A stretch of 34,182 bases of DNA, from contig JBGSQB010000159.1 of assembly GCA_041738285.1 (NCBI GenBank), positions 1 through 34,182 of the forward strand, given 5' to 3'. A program made the translations under genes and the position numbers. A model generated the notes under the pieces. It did not search any database. It saw only the letters and a program-made list of their open reading frames with translations, and had not been told where the DNA came from. Source of the stretch: SZUA-521 sp041738285. Lineage in GTDB: Bacteria > Pseudomonadota > Gammaproteobacteria > Pseudomonadales > Azotimanducaceae. This document shows, one piece after another, positions 1 to 8,887 of this stretch (position 1 is the stretch's first letter; each line of letters opens with the position of its first letter).

Positions 1-2
1 GC

Positions 3-641
3 GCGGTGATCAACACCGCCGGGGTGAAACGCGGTAACAGCGTGGCCGTCTTCGGCGTCGGCGGCGTGGGCCTGTCGGCCATCGTCGGCGCCCGCATGAT
101 CGGCGCAAACCCGATCATCGCGGTGGATCTGGACGACGCCAAACTGGATCTGGCCGAGCGCTTCGGCGCAACCCACAAGGTCAATGCCAGCAAGGGCGAC
201 CCGATCGCGGCCATTCACGCCATCACGCCGCGGCCCAAAGAATTCACCATCATGAAGACGGCCGTATCCGGTGTGGACTTCGCCTTCGATTGCATCGGCA
301 TCAAGAAGACCATGGAGCAGATCGTGCCGGCCTGCAGACCTGGGTATTTCGGCGTGCACGCTGGCGGCTGCGCCGTACTCGTTGGGGTGCCCGGCACGCC
401 CGTAGAACTGAACGCGCTCGACATGCTGATCAACGAAAAGCAGTTCATCGGCTCGATCGGTGGCTCGTGCGTGCCGGATCGGGATTTTCCGAAGTTCCTC
501 GAATGGCATCGCGAAGGCGATCTCGACCTCGATGCGCTCGTCACCACGCGCTACGCCATCGATCAGATCAACGAAGCGACAGCGGCGCTCGAGGCCGGTC
601 GCATCGCCGGCCGCGCGATCATGGAGTTCGACCATGGCTGA
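3..641 (+). CDS. Zinc-type alcohol dehydrogenase (MDR superfamily), C-terminal part, cut by window edge
   Basis: The reading frame is open through the left edge, so this is the C-terminal ~212 residues of a medium-chain dehydrogenase; the GTG at position 6 is an internal valine. It shows the Rossmann nucleotide-binding motif GVGGVG followed by the acidic residue in AVDLDD that normally selects NAD, then 'DFAFDCIG' and the late 'FIGSIGGSCVPDRD' segment typical of Zn-dependent alcohol dehydrogenases of the class III-like branch. The N-terminal catalytic zinc domain lies outside the window, so substrate and metal ligands cannot be judged. Its last 8 bases overlap the start of the next gene, which implies translational coupling within one operon. 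The family role is oxidation of an alcohol or reduction of an aldehyde; the substrate is unknown. Confidence 0.88.
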   Translation, partial: AVINTAGVKRGNSVAVFGVGGVGLSAIVGARMIGANPIIAVDLDDAKLDLAERFGATHKVNASKGDPIAAIHAITPRPKEFTIMKTAVSGVDFAFDCIGIKKTMEQIVPACRPGYFGVHAGGCAVLVGVPGTPVELNALDMLINEKQFIGSIGGSCVPDRDFPKFLEWHREGDLDLDALVTTRYAIDQINEATAALEAGRIAGRAIMEFDHG

Positions 642-1947
642 TCTCATCGAGCTGTCCACCCGGGTCATCGACGGCGGCTCGGCCGACGGAGTCGGGCCGC
701 TCAATCGGATCAACCACGAGCTGTCAGAACTGCGTTCGGATATCGCGGTGGTGGAGGCGTTCTCACACTCGGTGGTGTTCAAGTCCGATGACGGACTGGT
801 GATCTTCGACACCAGCGGCGCCGCGGGTGGCAGCCGCGTGGTGGATGCGATCCGTGGCTGGTCGAAGGATCGCTTCAACACCCTCGTCTACACCCACGGT
901 CACATCGACCACGTCGGCGGATGCGGTGCGTTCTTGAGTGATGCCGAAGTCGCGAAGCAGCCAAGGCCGCGCATCGCCGGCCACGAGAACGTCGGCAAAC
1001 GATTCGACCGCTACAACCTCACCAACGGTTACAACCTCACCATCAATGCCCGGCAGTTCCGCGGCTTCGGTCGGCGCGGCTACGGCATCGGCGGCGATGA
1101 CGGCCATTTCCTGCCGCCCACGAGCGCAAAGCCCGATGTTTCGTACAGCCAGTCACTGTCCCTGTCCGCTGGCGGCCTCGATTTCGATCTGCACCACGCC
1201 AAAGGCGAAACCGACGATCACACCTGGGCCTGGCTCCCCGCGCACAAGGCAATCTGCGCCGGTGACTTCTTCATCTGGAATTTTCCCAACGCCGGCAATC
1301 CGCAGAAGGTGCAGCGCTATCCCGTTGAATGGGCTGCTGCGATGCGCGCGATGGCAGCCACTGGCGCCGAGCTGTTCTTGCCAGCGCACGGCTTGCCCAT
1401 CGCCGGTCGCGATCGCATCCGCCGCGTGCTGATCGACGTTGCAACGACCCTCGAGACGCTCGTTGGCGAAACCCTCGCCATGATGAATGCCGGTGCGAAG
1501 CTGAACGACATCATTCACACTGTGAAGGTCGCCCCGGAGATACTCGAGCGGCCGTACTTAAAGCCGCTGTATGACGAGCCCGAGTTCGTCATCCGCAACG
1601 TCTGGCGCATGTACGGCGGCTGGCACGACGGCAACCCCGCACACTTGAAACCTGCGACAGACGCATCCCTTGGCGGCGAGTTGGCATCGCTTGCGGGCGG
1701 TGCGCAGGTGCTGGCCCAACGCGCCCTGGAGATCGCGACGAGCGGCGGCGATCTGCGTCTTGCCTGTCACTTGATCGAATTCGCCGCCGGCGCGGCGCCA
1801 GAGGACAAAGAAGTGCACGCCATCCGCGCGCAGGTCTATCAGAAGCGCCGCGATGGCGAGTCATCGCTCATGGCCAAGGGCATCTTTGGCTACGCGGCGG
1901 GTGAATCCTTATCGAAGGCAGGCATCGACGATCCCCACACACGATGA
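634..1947 (+). CDS. Alkylsulfatase-like metallo-beta-lactamase-fold hydrolase
   Basis: A 437-residue protein starting at the ATG that overlaps the upstream stop. Residues 88-93 form the zinc motif HGHIDH, with further probable ligands in 'HHAKGETDDHTW', the Asp of 'CAGDFFIW' and the His of 'PAHGLP'. The region 'WRMYGGWHDGNPAHLKP' is the hallmark of the alkylsulfatase dimerisation domain that follows the catalytic domain in SdsA1/BDS1-type enzymes, so the protein is best placed in that branch rather than with glyoxalase II or true beta-lactamases. It is shorter than SdsA1 (about 650) and seems to lack the C-terminal sterol-carrier-like domain. No signal peptide is visible, suggesting a cytoplasmic enzyme acting on a sulfate ester or other ester. 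A longer upstream frame exists but overlaps the dehydrogenase gene and is not believable. Confidence 0.88.
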   Translation: MADLIELSTRVIDGGSADGVGPLNRINHELSELRSDIAVVEAFSHSVVFKSDDGLVIFDTSGAAGGSRVVDAIRGWSKDRFNTLVYTHGHIDHVGGCGAFLSDAEVAKQPRPRIAGHENVGKRFDRYNLTNGYNLTINARQFRGFGRRGYGIGGDDGHFLPPTSAKPDVSYSQSLSLSAGGLDFDLHHAKGETDDHTWAWLPAHKAICAGDFFIWNFPNAGNPQKVQRYPVEWAAAMRAMAATGAELFLPAHGLPIAGRDRIRRVLIDVATTLETLVGETLAMMNAGAKLNDIIHTVKVAPEILERPYLKPLYDEPEFVIRNVWRMYGGWHDGNPAHLKPATDASLGGELASLAGGAQVLAQRALEIATSGGDLRLACHLIEFAAGAAPEDKEVHAIRAQVYQKRRDGESSLMAKGIFGYAAGESLSKAGIDDPHTR

Positions 1948-2759
1948 TGCGTTCCCAGTTCGTCCGTAACGGTTCGATCGATACGGCCTACTTCGAAGTC
2001 GGCTCAGGCAACAAGGTGCCCTTTGTCCTCGTGCATGGATTCACCGGGGCCAAGCTCGACTTCCGCGATCAGTTGTCGTGGTTCGGTGGCGAGCGTCGCG
2101 TGCTCGCACCGGATCAGCGCGGCCACGGCGAATCGAGCAACGAACGTCCATACACACTGGATCAACTCGCTGCCGACCTCCTCGGCTTTCTCGATGCGAT
2201 GGATCTCGCTCGGGTGCACCTGCTCGGCCACTCCATGGGCGGCATGGTCGCCATGCGCGCAGCACTGGCAAGTCCGCATCGCATCGAATCACTCGTGCTG
2301 ATGGACACGGCCGCCGAACCGCTGGCGATGTTCCCCGCCAAAGCGCGCCAAGCCATGGCGGCAAAAGTGCTGGCCGACGGTATCGACGCAAGCGCGATGC
2401 GGGCGACGCCGGTGAGTGCGGGGGCGCAACGCGGCATCGACTATCTCGGCGCGGACGAACACTGGCGCCGCATCGACGAAAAGCTCGCGCAGATGGACCG
2501 GCACGCTTTCGTCGATCTTTCTAACGGCATGGCCGCGGCCACACCGCTGCTCGATCAGCTAGCCGCGATCAAAGCGCCGACCACGATTCTCGTCGGCGAA
2601 CACGACACCCCCTTCATTGAACCGTCGGCGCGCATGGCCGCCGCGATCGGCGGCGCATCGCTCGTCACCATCCCGCTGGCAGCACACTGCCCGCAGTACG
2701 AAAACGCCGATGCGTGGCGCGCCGCCATCGAACTTCACCTAGACCGGAGCCAGTCATGA
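1944..2759 (+). CDS. Alpha/beta hydrolase (esterase-like)
   Basis: A 271-residue single-domain alpha/beta hydrolase. The oxyanion-hole motif HGFTG (31-35), DQRGHGES (57-64) and nucleophile elbow GHSMGG with Ser97 are clear; the acid is probably the Asp in GEHDTPF and the base the His in LAAHCPQYE near the C-terminus, giving a complete triad. The start codon overlaps the stop of the metallo-hydrolase as ATGA, so the two are translationally coupled. The family includes esterases, haloperoxidase-like enzymes and C-C bond hydrolases; the sequence alone does not choose between them. Being soluble and inside a catabolic operon, it probably acts on an intermediate produced or consumed by its neighbours. 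Confidence 0.88.
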   Translation: MMRSQFVRNGSIDTAYFEVGSGNKVPFVLVHGFTGAKLDFRDQLSWFGGERRVLAPDQRGHGESSNERPYTLDQLAADLLGFLDAMDLARVHLLGHSMGGMVAMRAALASPHRIESLVLMDTAAEPLAMFPAKARQAMAAKVLADGIDASAMRATPVSAGAQRGIDYLGADEHWRRIDEKLAQMDRHAFVDLSNGMAAATPLLDQLAAIKAPTTILVGEHDTPFIEPSARMAAAIGGASLVTIPLAAHCPQYENADAWRAAIELHLDRSQS

Positions 2760-3097
2760 TCTACGAGATTCGCAACTACCACTTCGCCCCGAAGCGCTTC
2801 GATGAGTACAAGACGTGGGCACGTAGCAAGGCGTTGCCTTACCTTTCGCGCAACCTGAATCTCATCGGCTTCTGGGCCAACACCGCAGCGCCGCCCGAGG
2901 TGCTCGGTGAAACGACCGATCCGCTCGGCACGGCGAACATCACCTGGATTCTCGGCTGGAACACCATGGCCGAGCGCAACGACACCATGGCCCGTGTGTT
3001 CGCATCCGATGAATGGAAGGCGATCTTTGCACACGTGCCCGGTGGCATCGACAGCTACTTGCGGCGCGAGTCCAAATTCACCGAGTCACTGGTGTAG
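2756..3097 (+). CDS. NIPSNAP-family protein
   Basis: A 113-residue protein. The start is the ATG in the ATGA overlap with the hydrolase, giving the typical NIPSNAP opening 'MIYEIRNYHFAPKRFDEY'. The family forms a dimeric alpha/beta ferredoxin-like barrel; the later 'ITWILGWNTMAERND' and 'EWKAIF' segments fit its second half. No catalytic role is firmly established for bacterial members, but they are often found within degradation operons. The third consecutive ATGA/overlap junction here strongly supports co-translation with genes 634-2759. An earlier in-frame ATG exists at 2714 but would place 14 unrelated residues before the conserved opening. Confidence 0.85.
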   Translation: MIYEIRNYHFAPKRFDEYKTWARSKALPYLSRNLNLIGFWANTAAPPEVLGETTDPLGTANITWILGWNTMAERNDTMARVFASDEWKAIFAHVPGGIDSYLRRESKFTESLV

Positions 3098-3109
3098 GGG
3101 CGCTGCACA

Positions 3110-3934
3110 ATGCTCAACAAATTGCCTGGCAGAGTGACGATCGAAGATGCCGTGGTGTTCGGTCAGGGCGGCGGTCGCGATCTGCGCTGCGACATCTTCA
3201 CGCCACCGGATGAGCGTCGCGATCGCCCCGCGATTCTGCTCGTTCACGGTGGCGGCTGGTTTCAGGGCGACCGTTCGCAGTTGCGCGGCTACGGCATCCA
3301 GTTCGCGCGCTACGGATTCGTTTGCGTGTCCGCCGAATACCGCTTGTCCGGCGAAGCCAAATGGCCCGCACAGATTCACGACGTGAAGGCTGCGCTGCGC
3401 TACATGCGCGCGAATGCCGATCAGCTCGGTATCGACTCGAACAAGATCTGCGTGTCCGGTAACTCCGCCGGCGCACACCTGTCACTCATGGTCGGCGCGA
3501 CACCCAACGTCGATGTGTTCGAAGGCAAGGGTGGCCATCCCGGTGTCGGCACCGATGCTGCGGCGGTGGTTGCGATCTATCCGCCTACGTTGCTCCGCGT
3601 TGGGAACGCTGATGATGCGATCGCGGCATTGCTCGGGCCGAAGGCGTCACGCGATTCGGAAGATGCCGCAAGTCCGATCACCTACGTGCATCGCAACTTC
3701 CCGCCGACGCTGCTCATTCACGGCAACGCCGACGACATCGTGCCAATCGAAGCGAGCTTTTCGATGTACCGGGCGCTGGCCGACGTCGGCGCCGCGGTGG
3801 AACTGCACACCTATGACGGCGCGCCACACGCCTTCGACGCGGTACCCGAACTCGGCCGCCAGGTGACCGACATCATCGCGCTGTTTCTCGATCGCAAGGT
3901 CGCCGATCCGCGTCCGGTCGCAGTCACCGGCTGA
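3110..3934 (+). CDS. Alpha/beta hydrolase fold-3 carboxylesterase (HSL/BD-FAE-like)
   Basis: A 274-residue esterase starting 12 nt after the NIPSNAP stop. It has the HGGGW oxyanion motif at 46-50 that defines the hormone-sensitive-lipase-like branch, the nucleophile elbow GNSAG with Ser119, the acid probably in 'IHGNADDIVP' and the catalytic His in 'GAPHAFD'. All triad residues are present. No signal peptide is visible, so it is probably cytoplasmic and cleaves a small ester or acyl group. It is the second alpha/beta hydrolase of this operon and is not closely similar to the first, suggesting two different bonds are cut in the same pathway. Confidence 0.88.
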   Translation: MLNKLPGRVTIEDAVVFGQGGGRDLRCDIFTPPDERRDRPAILLVHGGGWFQGDRSQLRGYGIQFARYGFVCVSAEYRLSGEAKWPAQIHDVKAALRYMRANADQLGIDSNKICVSGNSAGAHLSLMVGATPNVDVFEGKGGHPGVGTDAAAVVAIYPPTLLRVGNADDAIAALLGPKASRDSEDAASPITYVHRNFPPTLLIHGNADDIVPIEASFSMYRALADVGAAVELHTYDGAPHAFDAVPELGRQVTDIIALFLDRKVADPRPVAVTG

Positions 3935-3937
3935 AAC

Positions 3938-4975
3938 ATGGATCCATTTTCCCAGGCGGCGCTCGGCGCCGCTGTCGCTCACGGCTGCTTTCACCGCCAA
4001 CTCGGATGGAAGGCCGCGGTATGGGGTGCGGCCGCAGGTGCAGCGCCCGACATCGACGTGCTGTTCAGCATCGCAGGGGATGAGTTCGATCGCCTGCGCT
4101 CCCACCGCGGCATCACCCATTCACTGTTCTTTGCACCCGTGATCGGGCCGATTTGGGGTTGGCTGCTCGATCGGCGGGAACGCAAACGGGGTGCGCCGCC
4201 GGATTCATCGCGGCTGCGGGCATGGATTGGTGCGATCACACTCGCGCTCTGGTCGCACCCGCTACTCGACTACTTCACGCCCTATGGCACGCAGCTCCTG
4301 CTGCCGTTTTCCGATGCGCGTTTCGCGCTGCCGGTGATGCCGATCATAGATCCGGTCTACACACTCACACTCGGGGTCGCGCTGCTCGTCGCCTGGCGCA
4401 TGAAGGCACACCGACTGGCCGCGGTCGCGAGCTGGGCCGGCTTGGCGCTGTCGAGCAGCTACATCGCATGGGCCTGGCAGATCAACGAAGCCGCTGCCGA
4501 TCTCGCGCGCGAGGACCTAACCGCGCGTGGCATCACCAACGCCGAGGTACATGCGTATCCCACCGTCCTGCAGATTCACTATCGACGCGTGGTGGCGCGC
4601 ACGCCCGATGTCGACTATGCCGGTTTCGTCTCGCTGTGGGATCCGTGCGCGATCGAATGGGGGTCCGCGCCTCGAACGGAAGACCGGTTCACCACTGCAC
4701 TTACAGACACGCGGCCCGGAAAGATCTTCGAGTGGTTCGCGATGGGCATGGTCAACGGCTACACGGAGCAGTTGGGCGGTCGCACGACCGTGCGGCTGAT
4801 CGATCTGCGTTACGGCACCGGCACCGATCCACGACAGAGCATCTTTTCGCTGGAAGCTGCGTTCGATGCGACGGGGAAGCTCGCAACGGCGTTCATGCGG
4901 CAGTTTCCCGACAACGCGCGCGAGCTGTCGCTGGCGGGCTTGTTCACTCAGGCCTACGCGGTGTGCAGGGGTTAG
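3938..4975 (+). CDS. Membrane-bound metal-dependent hydrolase, DUF457/YdjM-type
   Basis: A 345-residue integral membrane protein that begins 3 nt after the esterase stop. It carries the family's metal-binding pattern: His in the first helix (AAVAHGCF), 'APDIDVL', the diagnostic 'HRGITHS' and 'HPLLDYFTPYGTQLLLPF'. Around four to five hydrophobic stretches lie in the first ~185 residues, followed by a soluble C-terminal half that would face one side of the membrane. The family is annotated as inner-membrane metal-dependent hydrolases; no natural substrate is known. Its stop codon overlaps the stop of the convergent receptor gene by four bases. Confidence 0.85.
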   Translation: MDPFSQAALGAAVAHGCFHRQLGWKAAVWGAAAGAAPDIDVLFSIAGDEFDRLRSHRGITHSLFFAPVIGPIWGWLLDRRERKRGAPPDSSRLRAWIGAITLALWSHPLLDYFTPYGTQLLLPFSDARFALPVMPIIDPVYTLTLGVALLVAWRMKAHRLAAVASWAGLALSSSYIAWAWQINEAAADLAREDLTARGITNAEVHAYPTVLQIHYRRVVARTPDVDYAGFVSLWDPCAIEWGSAPRTEDRFTTALTDTRPGKIFEWFAMGMVNGYTEQLGGRTTVRLIDLRYGTGTDPRQSIFSLEAAFDATGKLATAFMRQFPDNARELSLAGLFTQAYAVCRG

Positions 4976-7653
4976 CGATTCGGTGCTTGCGGCCCTTCCA
5001 GCACCTGCACGCCGCCTGAGTCCCAACTGCCGAAACGCATGCGGAACTCAATGCCCCAACTGCGGGGCGCCGTGGTGTCGGCAATGCGCGCAAAGTTGTT
5101 CGCCGTACGCATCTCTAGAATGCCCAGCTCATTGGTGATGTTCTTGACGTACGCCGCCAGTTGGTACCGCTCGGTCGGGCTGTCCCAGGTAGCGCGCGCA
5201 TCCCACCGCTCGAACGCCGGCGTCTGATTGATTCGGCTATTGAGCACGTTCTGATACTGCTCACCCATGTACGCATAGGATCCCAGCAGATTGATACGAC
5301 CCTGATCGCCCATCGGGATCGTGTAGTTCGCCCACAGCGTGAACTTGTGGCGCGGCGCGCGGTTGAGCTCGTTGCCGCGGGCATTGACGATGTCCGTGCT
5401 CAGCCGGTCCGCCCAGACATTGCCGTCCAGCGAGATGAAGAAGTCGCTGTCGATCTCGGTGCGCATGTAGCTGTGCAGCGCCCCGAGCGTCAGCAGCGGC
5501 GTTGCAACCCAAGTCGCCTCGACCTCCGTGCCCCAGTTGGTGGCTTCGGGTACCGACTGCACACCGTTGAAGAAGGTGATGACCGTGTCCGGATCCTCGG
5601 GACAATCGATGGAGCAACCGAAGGTCGACGCCGCGATCGGCTGATTGGCGGAGATCTGATGGTTGTCGTAGGCGTAGTGATAGATGCTCGTATTGACCCG
5701 CAGCCGGTCGTCGAAGAGATCCGTCTTGTAGCCGACTTCATAGGCGAGCACGCGCTCCGCCGGATAGGGGAACTGCTGGTGCAGGCCGAGATTGAACCCG
5801 CCGGAGCGATAGCCCGTGGTGATTGAGGCGTAGCCCATGCTCTCGCGGTCCGGCGTGAAGGTGAGCGCAAAGCGCCACGTGGGCTGTTCCCAGGTTCTTC
5901 TGATGTCGATGCCGTCGATGATCTCGAAGGGCAAGCCCACCAGACGCGGCGGATCGCCGTTTTCATCACCGGTCACAGGATCCGTCGTCATAGCGACGTT
6001 GAAATCCGCCAGGGATGCGAACCCAAAGAACTCCGCATTACTTTCCGAGAAGAACCATCGCCACTCCCGGCCGTGCTTTTCATCCCGGGACCAGCGCGCC
6101 CCGGCGGTCAGGGCCCATGTCTCGGAGAACGCATAGTTCGCCTGAACGTACACGGCGCGCGCATCGACCTCGAGGTCCGAGTCGTACCAGTAAGTGCTGC
6201 CTCGCCGCGTGCCACCGAAGAGCCCGATGTAGGCGGCATCGTTGATGCCAAGGTTGTGACGACCGGGACCGAGGGGTGGCGGAAACGTGGATGGATCGAG
6301 CACTGAACCCCAACTCGGCAGCGCCGTGTAGGCGCCGAGTTGCCCATCGTCTGCCAGTTCGAAATACAGTTCCCGCTCGAGGTTGTTGTAATACAGCCCA
6401 CCGACCAAGTTCAGCGGTCCATCCCAGTTGGTGATGAGCTGCAGTTCATGGGAGGCCTGCGTTAACGGATTGTTCGCGTAGGCGCGATAGGCGCTGATCT
6501 GCTCGCCACCCGGGCCGGCGGTGCAGCGTGGCGGTGCGCAGGTGTTGCGGCCCCCGGGCGCCCCGCCCCAGTTCACGTCGTAGGTGCTCCAAGGAATGTC
6601 GGAATACCCACCGAGATAGCGCACCGTGTAACGCCCGTAGTCGAGGCTCCATTGGGCATCGGTTGTGATGCTGTAGTACTTGTAGCCATAGTCCGGTTTG
6701 AAGTCCGGATAGGCGGTGTTGTCGAGATTCTCACCGCCCCCATTGCCGCTGATCGGGAGCGACTGATGCGCGTTTGGATTCAGCAGCGGCGGTACGACGT
6801 AGAAATCCAGCGTGGCGTCATTGAAGCAGTCGGTACCCTCGGGAAAACACACGGCGGAACTGCGCTGCCGCCGATCACCGGTTCCTTCGCCGATCAGGAG
6901 CGGTGATCGCGGTGTCGTACGCAGATAGCGCGTGTTGCCGCGAATGACGATGTCGATGGTATCTGTCGGTGTCGCTTCGAGTGTGAGCCCGATGTTGTGG
7001 TCCGAAAATTCACCGGTGTCATCGATCGCCTTCTGCCCCGGGGCTGCGCGCGAATTGCGATCCGCACCCTGGTTCACGCTCACGCCCACCAGACGGTAGG
7101 CGAGCTTGTCACGCACGATGGGTCCGCTCACAACCGCATAGAGGTCGGCGATGTCGTGCGCGCCGACACGGGTACGTACTTCGGAGAAGAACTCGGCAGT
7201 CGGCGGATTGGTGATGTAGTTGATGACGCCGCCGATCGCGTTCCTTCCGTACAACGTGCCCTGTGGACCACGCAGCACTTCCACGCGTTGCACATCGTAG
7301 AAGTGGTTCTCCGAGCCGTAGGCGATGGCCTCTTCCGAATACACGCCGTTGTAGTAGATGGGCACACCGACATCGCCGCCAAGGGACCTGAAATTGCGAC
7401 CGATGCCGCGGATGGTGAGATCGAGACCATCGCGACTGAGCGAGGGCACGAAGAGGGCGAGATCATCGACCTCGGACACACCAAAGTCTTCAATGAACGT
7501 CTCATCGATCGCAGTCACCGCGATCGGGGTCTTCTGCGCGGACTTCTGCACGTACTCGGCGGTGACGAGTACTTCTTCGATGAATCGGATCTCGGCGGCG
7601 CCGGCATCGAGCGCCACAAGCACAATCGCCAGCGCCGAGACACTCAGCCGCAT
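4972..7653 (-). CDS. TonB-dependent outer-membrane receptor A
   Basis: An 893-residue receptor, using the ATG at 7653: it gives a signal peptide (RLSVSALAIVLVALDAGAA) and is preceded by a GGGGAG ribosome site, while the longer frame from 7743 adds an unlikely 30 residues. The mature N-terminus shows the TonB-box region 'EEVLVTAE', then the plug with 'GIGRNFRSLGGD' and 'EVLRGPQGTLYGRNAIGG'. The remainder is the 22-strand barrel, whose last aromatic strand is 'WGIEFRMRF', but about 19 more residues follow it. The barrel has a conserved Cys pair in 'NTCAPPRC' and another in 'CFPEGTDC', shared with receptor B, probably loop disulfides. No FecR-type signalling extension is present. The substrate is unknown; the nearby TIR genes suggest coupling of uptake to signalling. 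Confidence 0.93.
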   Translation of the reverse strand: MRLSVSALAIVLVALDAGAAEIRFIEEVLVTAEYVQKSAQKTPIAVTAIDETFIEDFGVSEVDDLALFVPSLSRDGLDLTIRGIGRNFRSLGGDVGVPIYYNGVYSEEAIAYGSENHFYDVQRVEVLRGPQGTLYGRNAIGGVINYITNPPTAEFFSEVRTRVGAHDIADLYAVVSGPIVRDKLAYRLVGVSVNQGADRNSRAAPGQKAIDDTGEFSDHNIGLTLEATPTDTIDIVIRGNTRYLRTTPRSPLLIGEGTGDRRQRSSAVCFPEGTDCFNDATLDFYVVPPLLNPNAHQSLPISGNGGGENLDNTAYPDFKPDYGYKYYSITTDAQWSLDYGRYTVRYLGGYSDIPWSTYDVNWGGAPGGRNTCAPPRCTAGPGGEQISAYRAYANNPLTQASHELQLITNWDGPLNLVGGLYYNNLERELYFELADDGQLGAYTALPSWGSVLDPSTFPPPLGPGRHNLGINDAAYIGLFGGTRRGSTYWYDSDLEVDARAVYVQANYAFSETWALTAGARWSRDEKHGREWRWFFSESNAEFFGFASLADFNVAMTTDPVTGDENGDPPRLVGLPFEIIDGIDIRRTWEQPTWRFALTFTPDRESMGYASITTGYRSGGFNLGLHQQFPYPAERVLAYEVGYKTDLFDDRLRVNTSIYHYAYDNHQISANQPIAASTFGCSIDCPEDPDTVITFFNGVQSVPEATNWGTEVEATWVATPLLTLGALHSYMRTEIDSDFFISLDGNVWADRLSTDIVNARGNELNRAPRHKFTLWANYTIPMGDQGRINLLGSYAYMGEQYQNVLNSRINQTPAFERWDARATWDSPTERYQLAAYVKNITNELGILEMRTANNFARIADTTAPRSWGIEFRMRFGSWDSGGVQVLEGPQAPNR

Positions 7654-7816
7654 AGCAACGCTCCCCGCCCACATGGCACTGGCATGCCAGGTGGGCTCTG
7701 CCCCGTTTGTACGCTGATCAGCCGGCGAGGTCCAGCCAGGCACGTGTGTGCCAATGCCGCGCCTAAACGAATATGCTAGGTGGTGAATGCCCGCGTGAAT
7801 GACCTGGTCACGGCAG
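7654..7816. promoter_or_regulatory. Divergent intergenic region between receptor A and the TIR/S9 group
   Basis: These 163 bases separate two divergent transcription units and must hold both promoters. On the + side a TATGCT hexamer at 7772-7777 could be a -10 box, but I see no good -35 partner at the right distance, so the promoter positions are not assigned. No operator palindrome was recognised. Confidence 0.35.
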
Positions 7817-8887
7817 ATGGCAGATGTCTTCGTTTCCTACGCAACCGAAGATCGCGAACGCGTCGCGCCACTGGTCCGCGTGCTGGAAGCCGAGGGCTGG
7901 TCGGTGTGGTGGGACCGCAACATCCGCCCCGGCGCGCACTTCCAGAGAGCCATCAGCGATGCCATCGATGACGCCCACTGCGTGGTCGTCTGCTGGACGA
8001 CGACCTCGGTCAACTCCGACTGGGTACTGAACGAAGCGGACGACGGCAAGGAGCGCGGCATTCTCGTGCCCGTGCTGCTCGACGACGTGCGCCCCCCCAT
8101 GGGTTTTCGAATGACCCAGCTCGCGGATCTGCGCCATTGGGATGCGAAGTCATCCACGCCTGAGGTCGACGCGTTTGTCGCTGCTGTGGGCACATGCCTG
8201 GGTCGCAGTCGGGCCAGAGCGCCGACTCGACCTCGACCGATCCCACGCCGCGGCACATCGTGGCTGCGCAATGCGATGCTCGCGGTGGGGCTCATCGTCA
8301 CGATCGCAATCGCATTCACCCTGCGCGGTCGGTTACCCGGGTTCGAATCTGAATCCAACGGCCAGAATTGCGTTGCGGTGCTGCCATTCGAGGTCATATC
8401 GGCAACGCCAGGTCAGGACTGGATCGGTGAGAGCCTGGCCACTGAATTCCACACCAAGCTGCGCGAGCTGTACCCGGACCTGTGTGTGTCCGGTCGCGCT
8501 ACTTCGTTCAACTATCGCGGCAAAGCGCTGGACAACCTCGAAGTGGGCAGACAACTGGGTGTCGATTTTCTCATTCAGGGCGCTGTTCAATTGTCGGGTG
8601 TCACCATCCGTGTGACGAGCGAGCTGATCACAGTCGCAAGCGGATACCAGAAAGGGGACAGCCTGGTAGAGCGCAATCTCGAGAAGGGTTTTGCGGCGCA
8701 GATCGACATTGCAGCAGTTGCCGTCCCAGTGCTGGCCGCAGCGCTCGATCAAAGCCAAGGGCCCACGCTGCGCCTCTCCGGTATACCCAGCGCGAATGCA
8801 ACAGCCCCTGACTCCGCCATGCAGCGGCTGATCGAACAGCCCCAGGCCCATGCGTTCGACTCCTTCGGCACGGAGGCTGACGAATGA
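7817..8887 (+). CDS. TIR-domain membrane protein with periplasmic TolB-N/FlgO-like domain, no TPR
   Basis: A 356-residue protein. I chose the ATG at 7817 because it places the TIR opening 'MADVFVSYATED' at the N-terminus; ATG 7799 is an alternative. Residues 1-125 are a TIR_2-type domain with 'WSVWWDRNIRPG' and the motif 'NSDWVLNE', whose Glu73 is the likely catalytic residue of NAD-cleaving TIRs. A basic, proline-rich linker leads to one membrane segment at about 153-171. From ~185 a TolB-N-like domain follows ('CVAVLPFEV', 'SGRATSFNYRGK', 'LGVDFLIQGAVQLSG'). It ends without the TPR region of the other four TIR proteins here. Its stop overlaps the next start as ATGA, tying it to the S9-like protein. 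NADase activity is inferred, not shown. Confidence 0.85.
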   Translation: MADVFVSYATEDRERVAPLVRVLEAEGWSVWWDRNIRPGAHFQRAISDAIDDAHCVVVCWTTTSVNSDWVLNEADDGKERGILVPVLLDDVRPPMGFRMTQLADLRHWDAKSSTPEVDAFVAAVGTCLGRSRARAPTRPRPIPRRGTSWLRNAMLAVGLIVTIAIAFTLRGRLPGFESESNGQNCVAVLPFEVISATPGQDWIGESLATEFHTKLRELYPDLCVSGRATSFNYRGKALDNLEVGRQLGVDFLIQGAVQLSGVTIRVTSELITVASGYQKGDSLVERNLEKGFAAQIDIAAVAVPVLAAALDQSQGPTLRLSGIPSANATAPDSAMQRLIEQPQAHAFDSFGTEADE

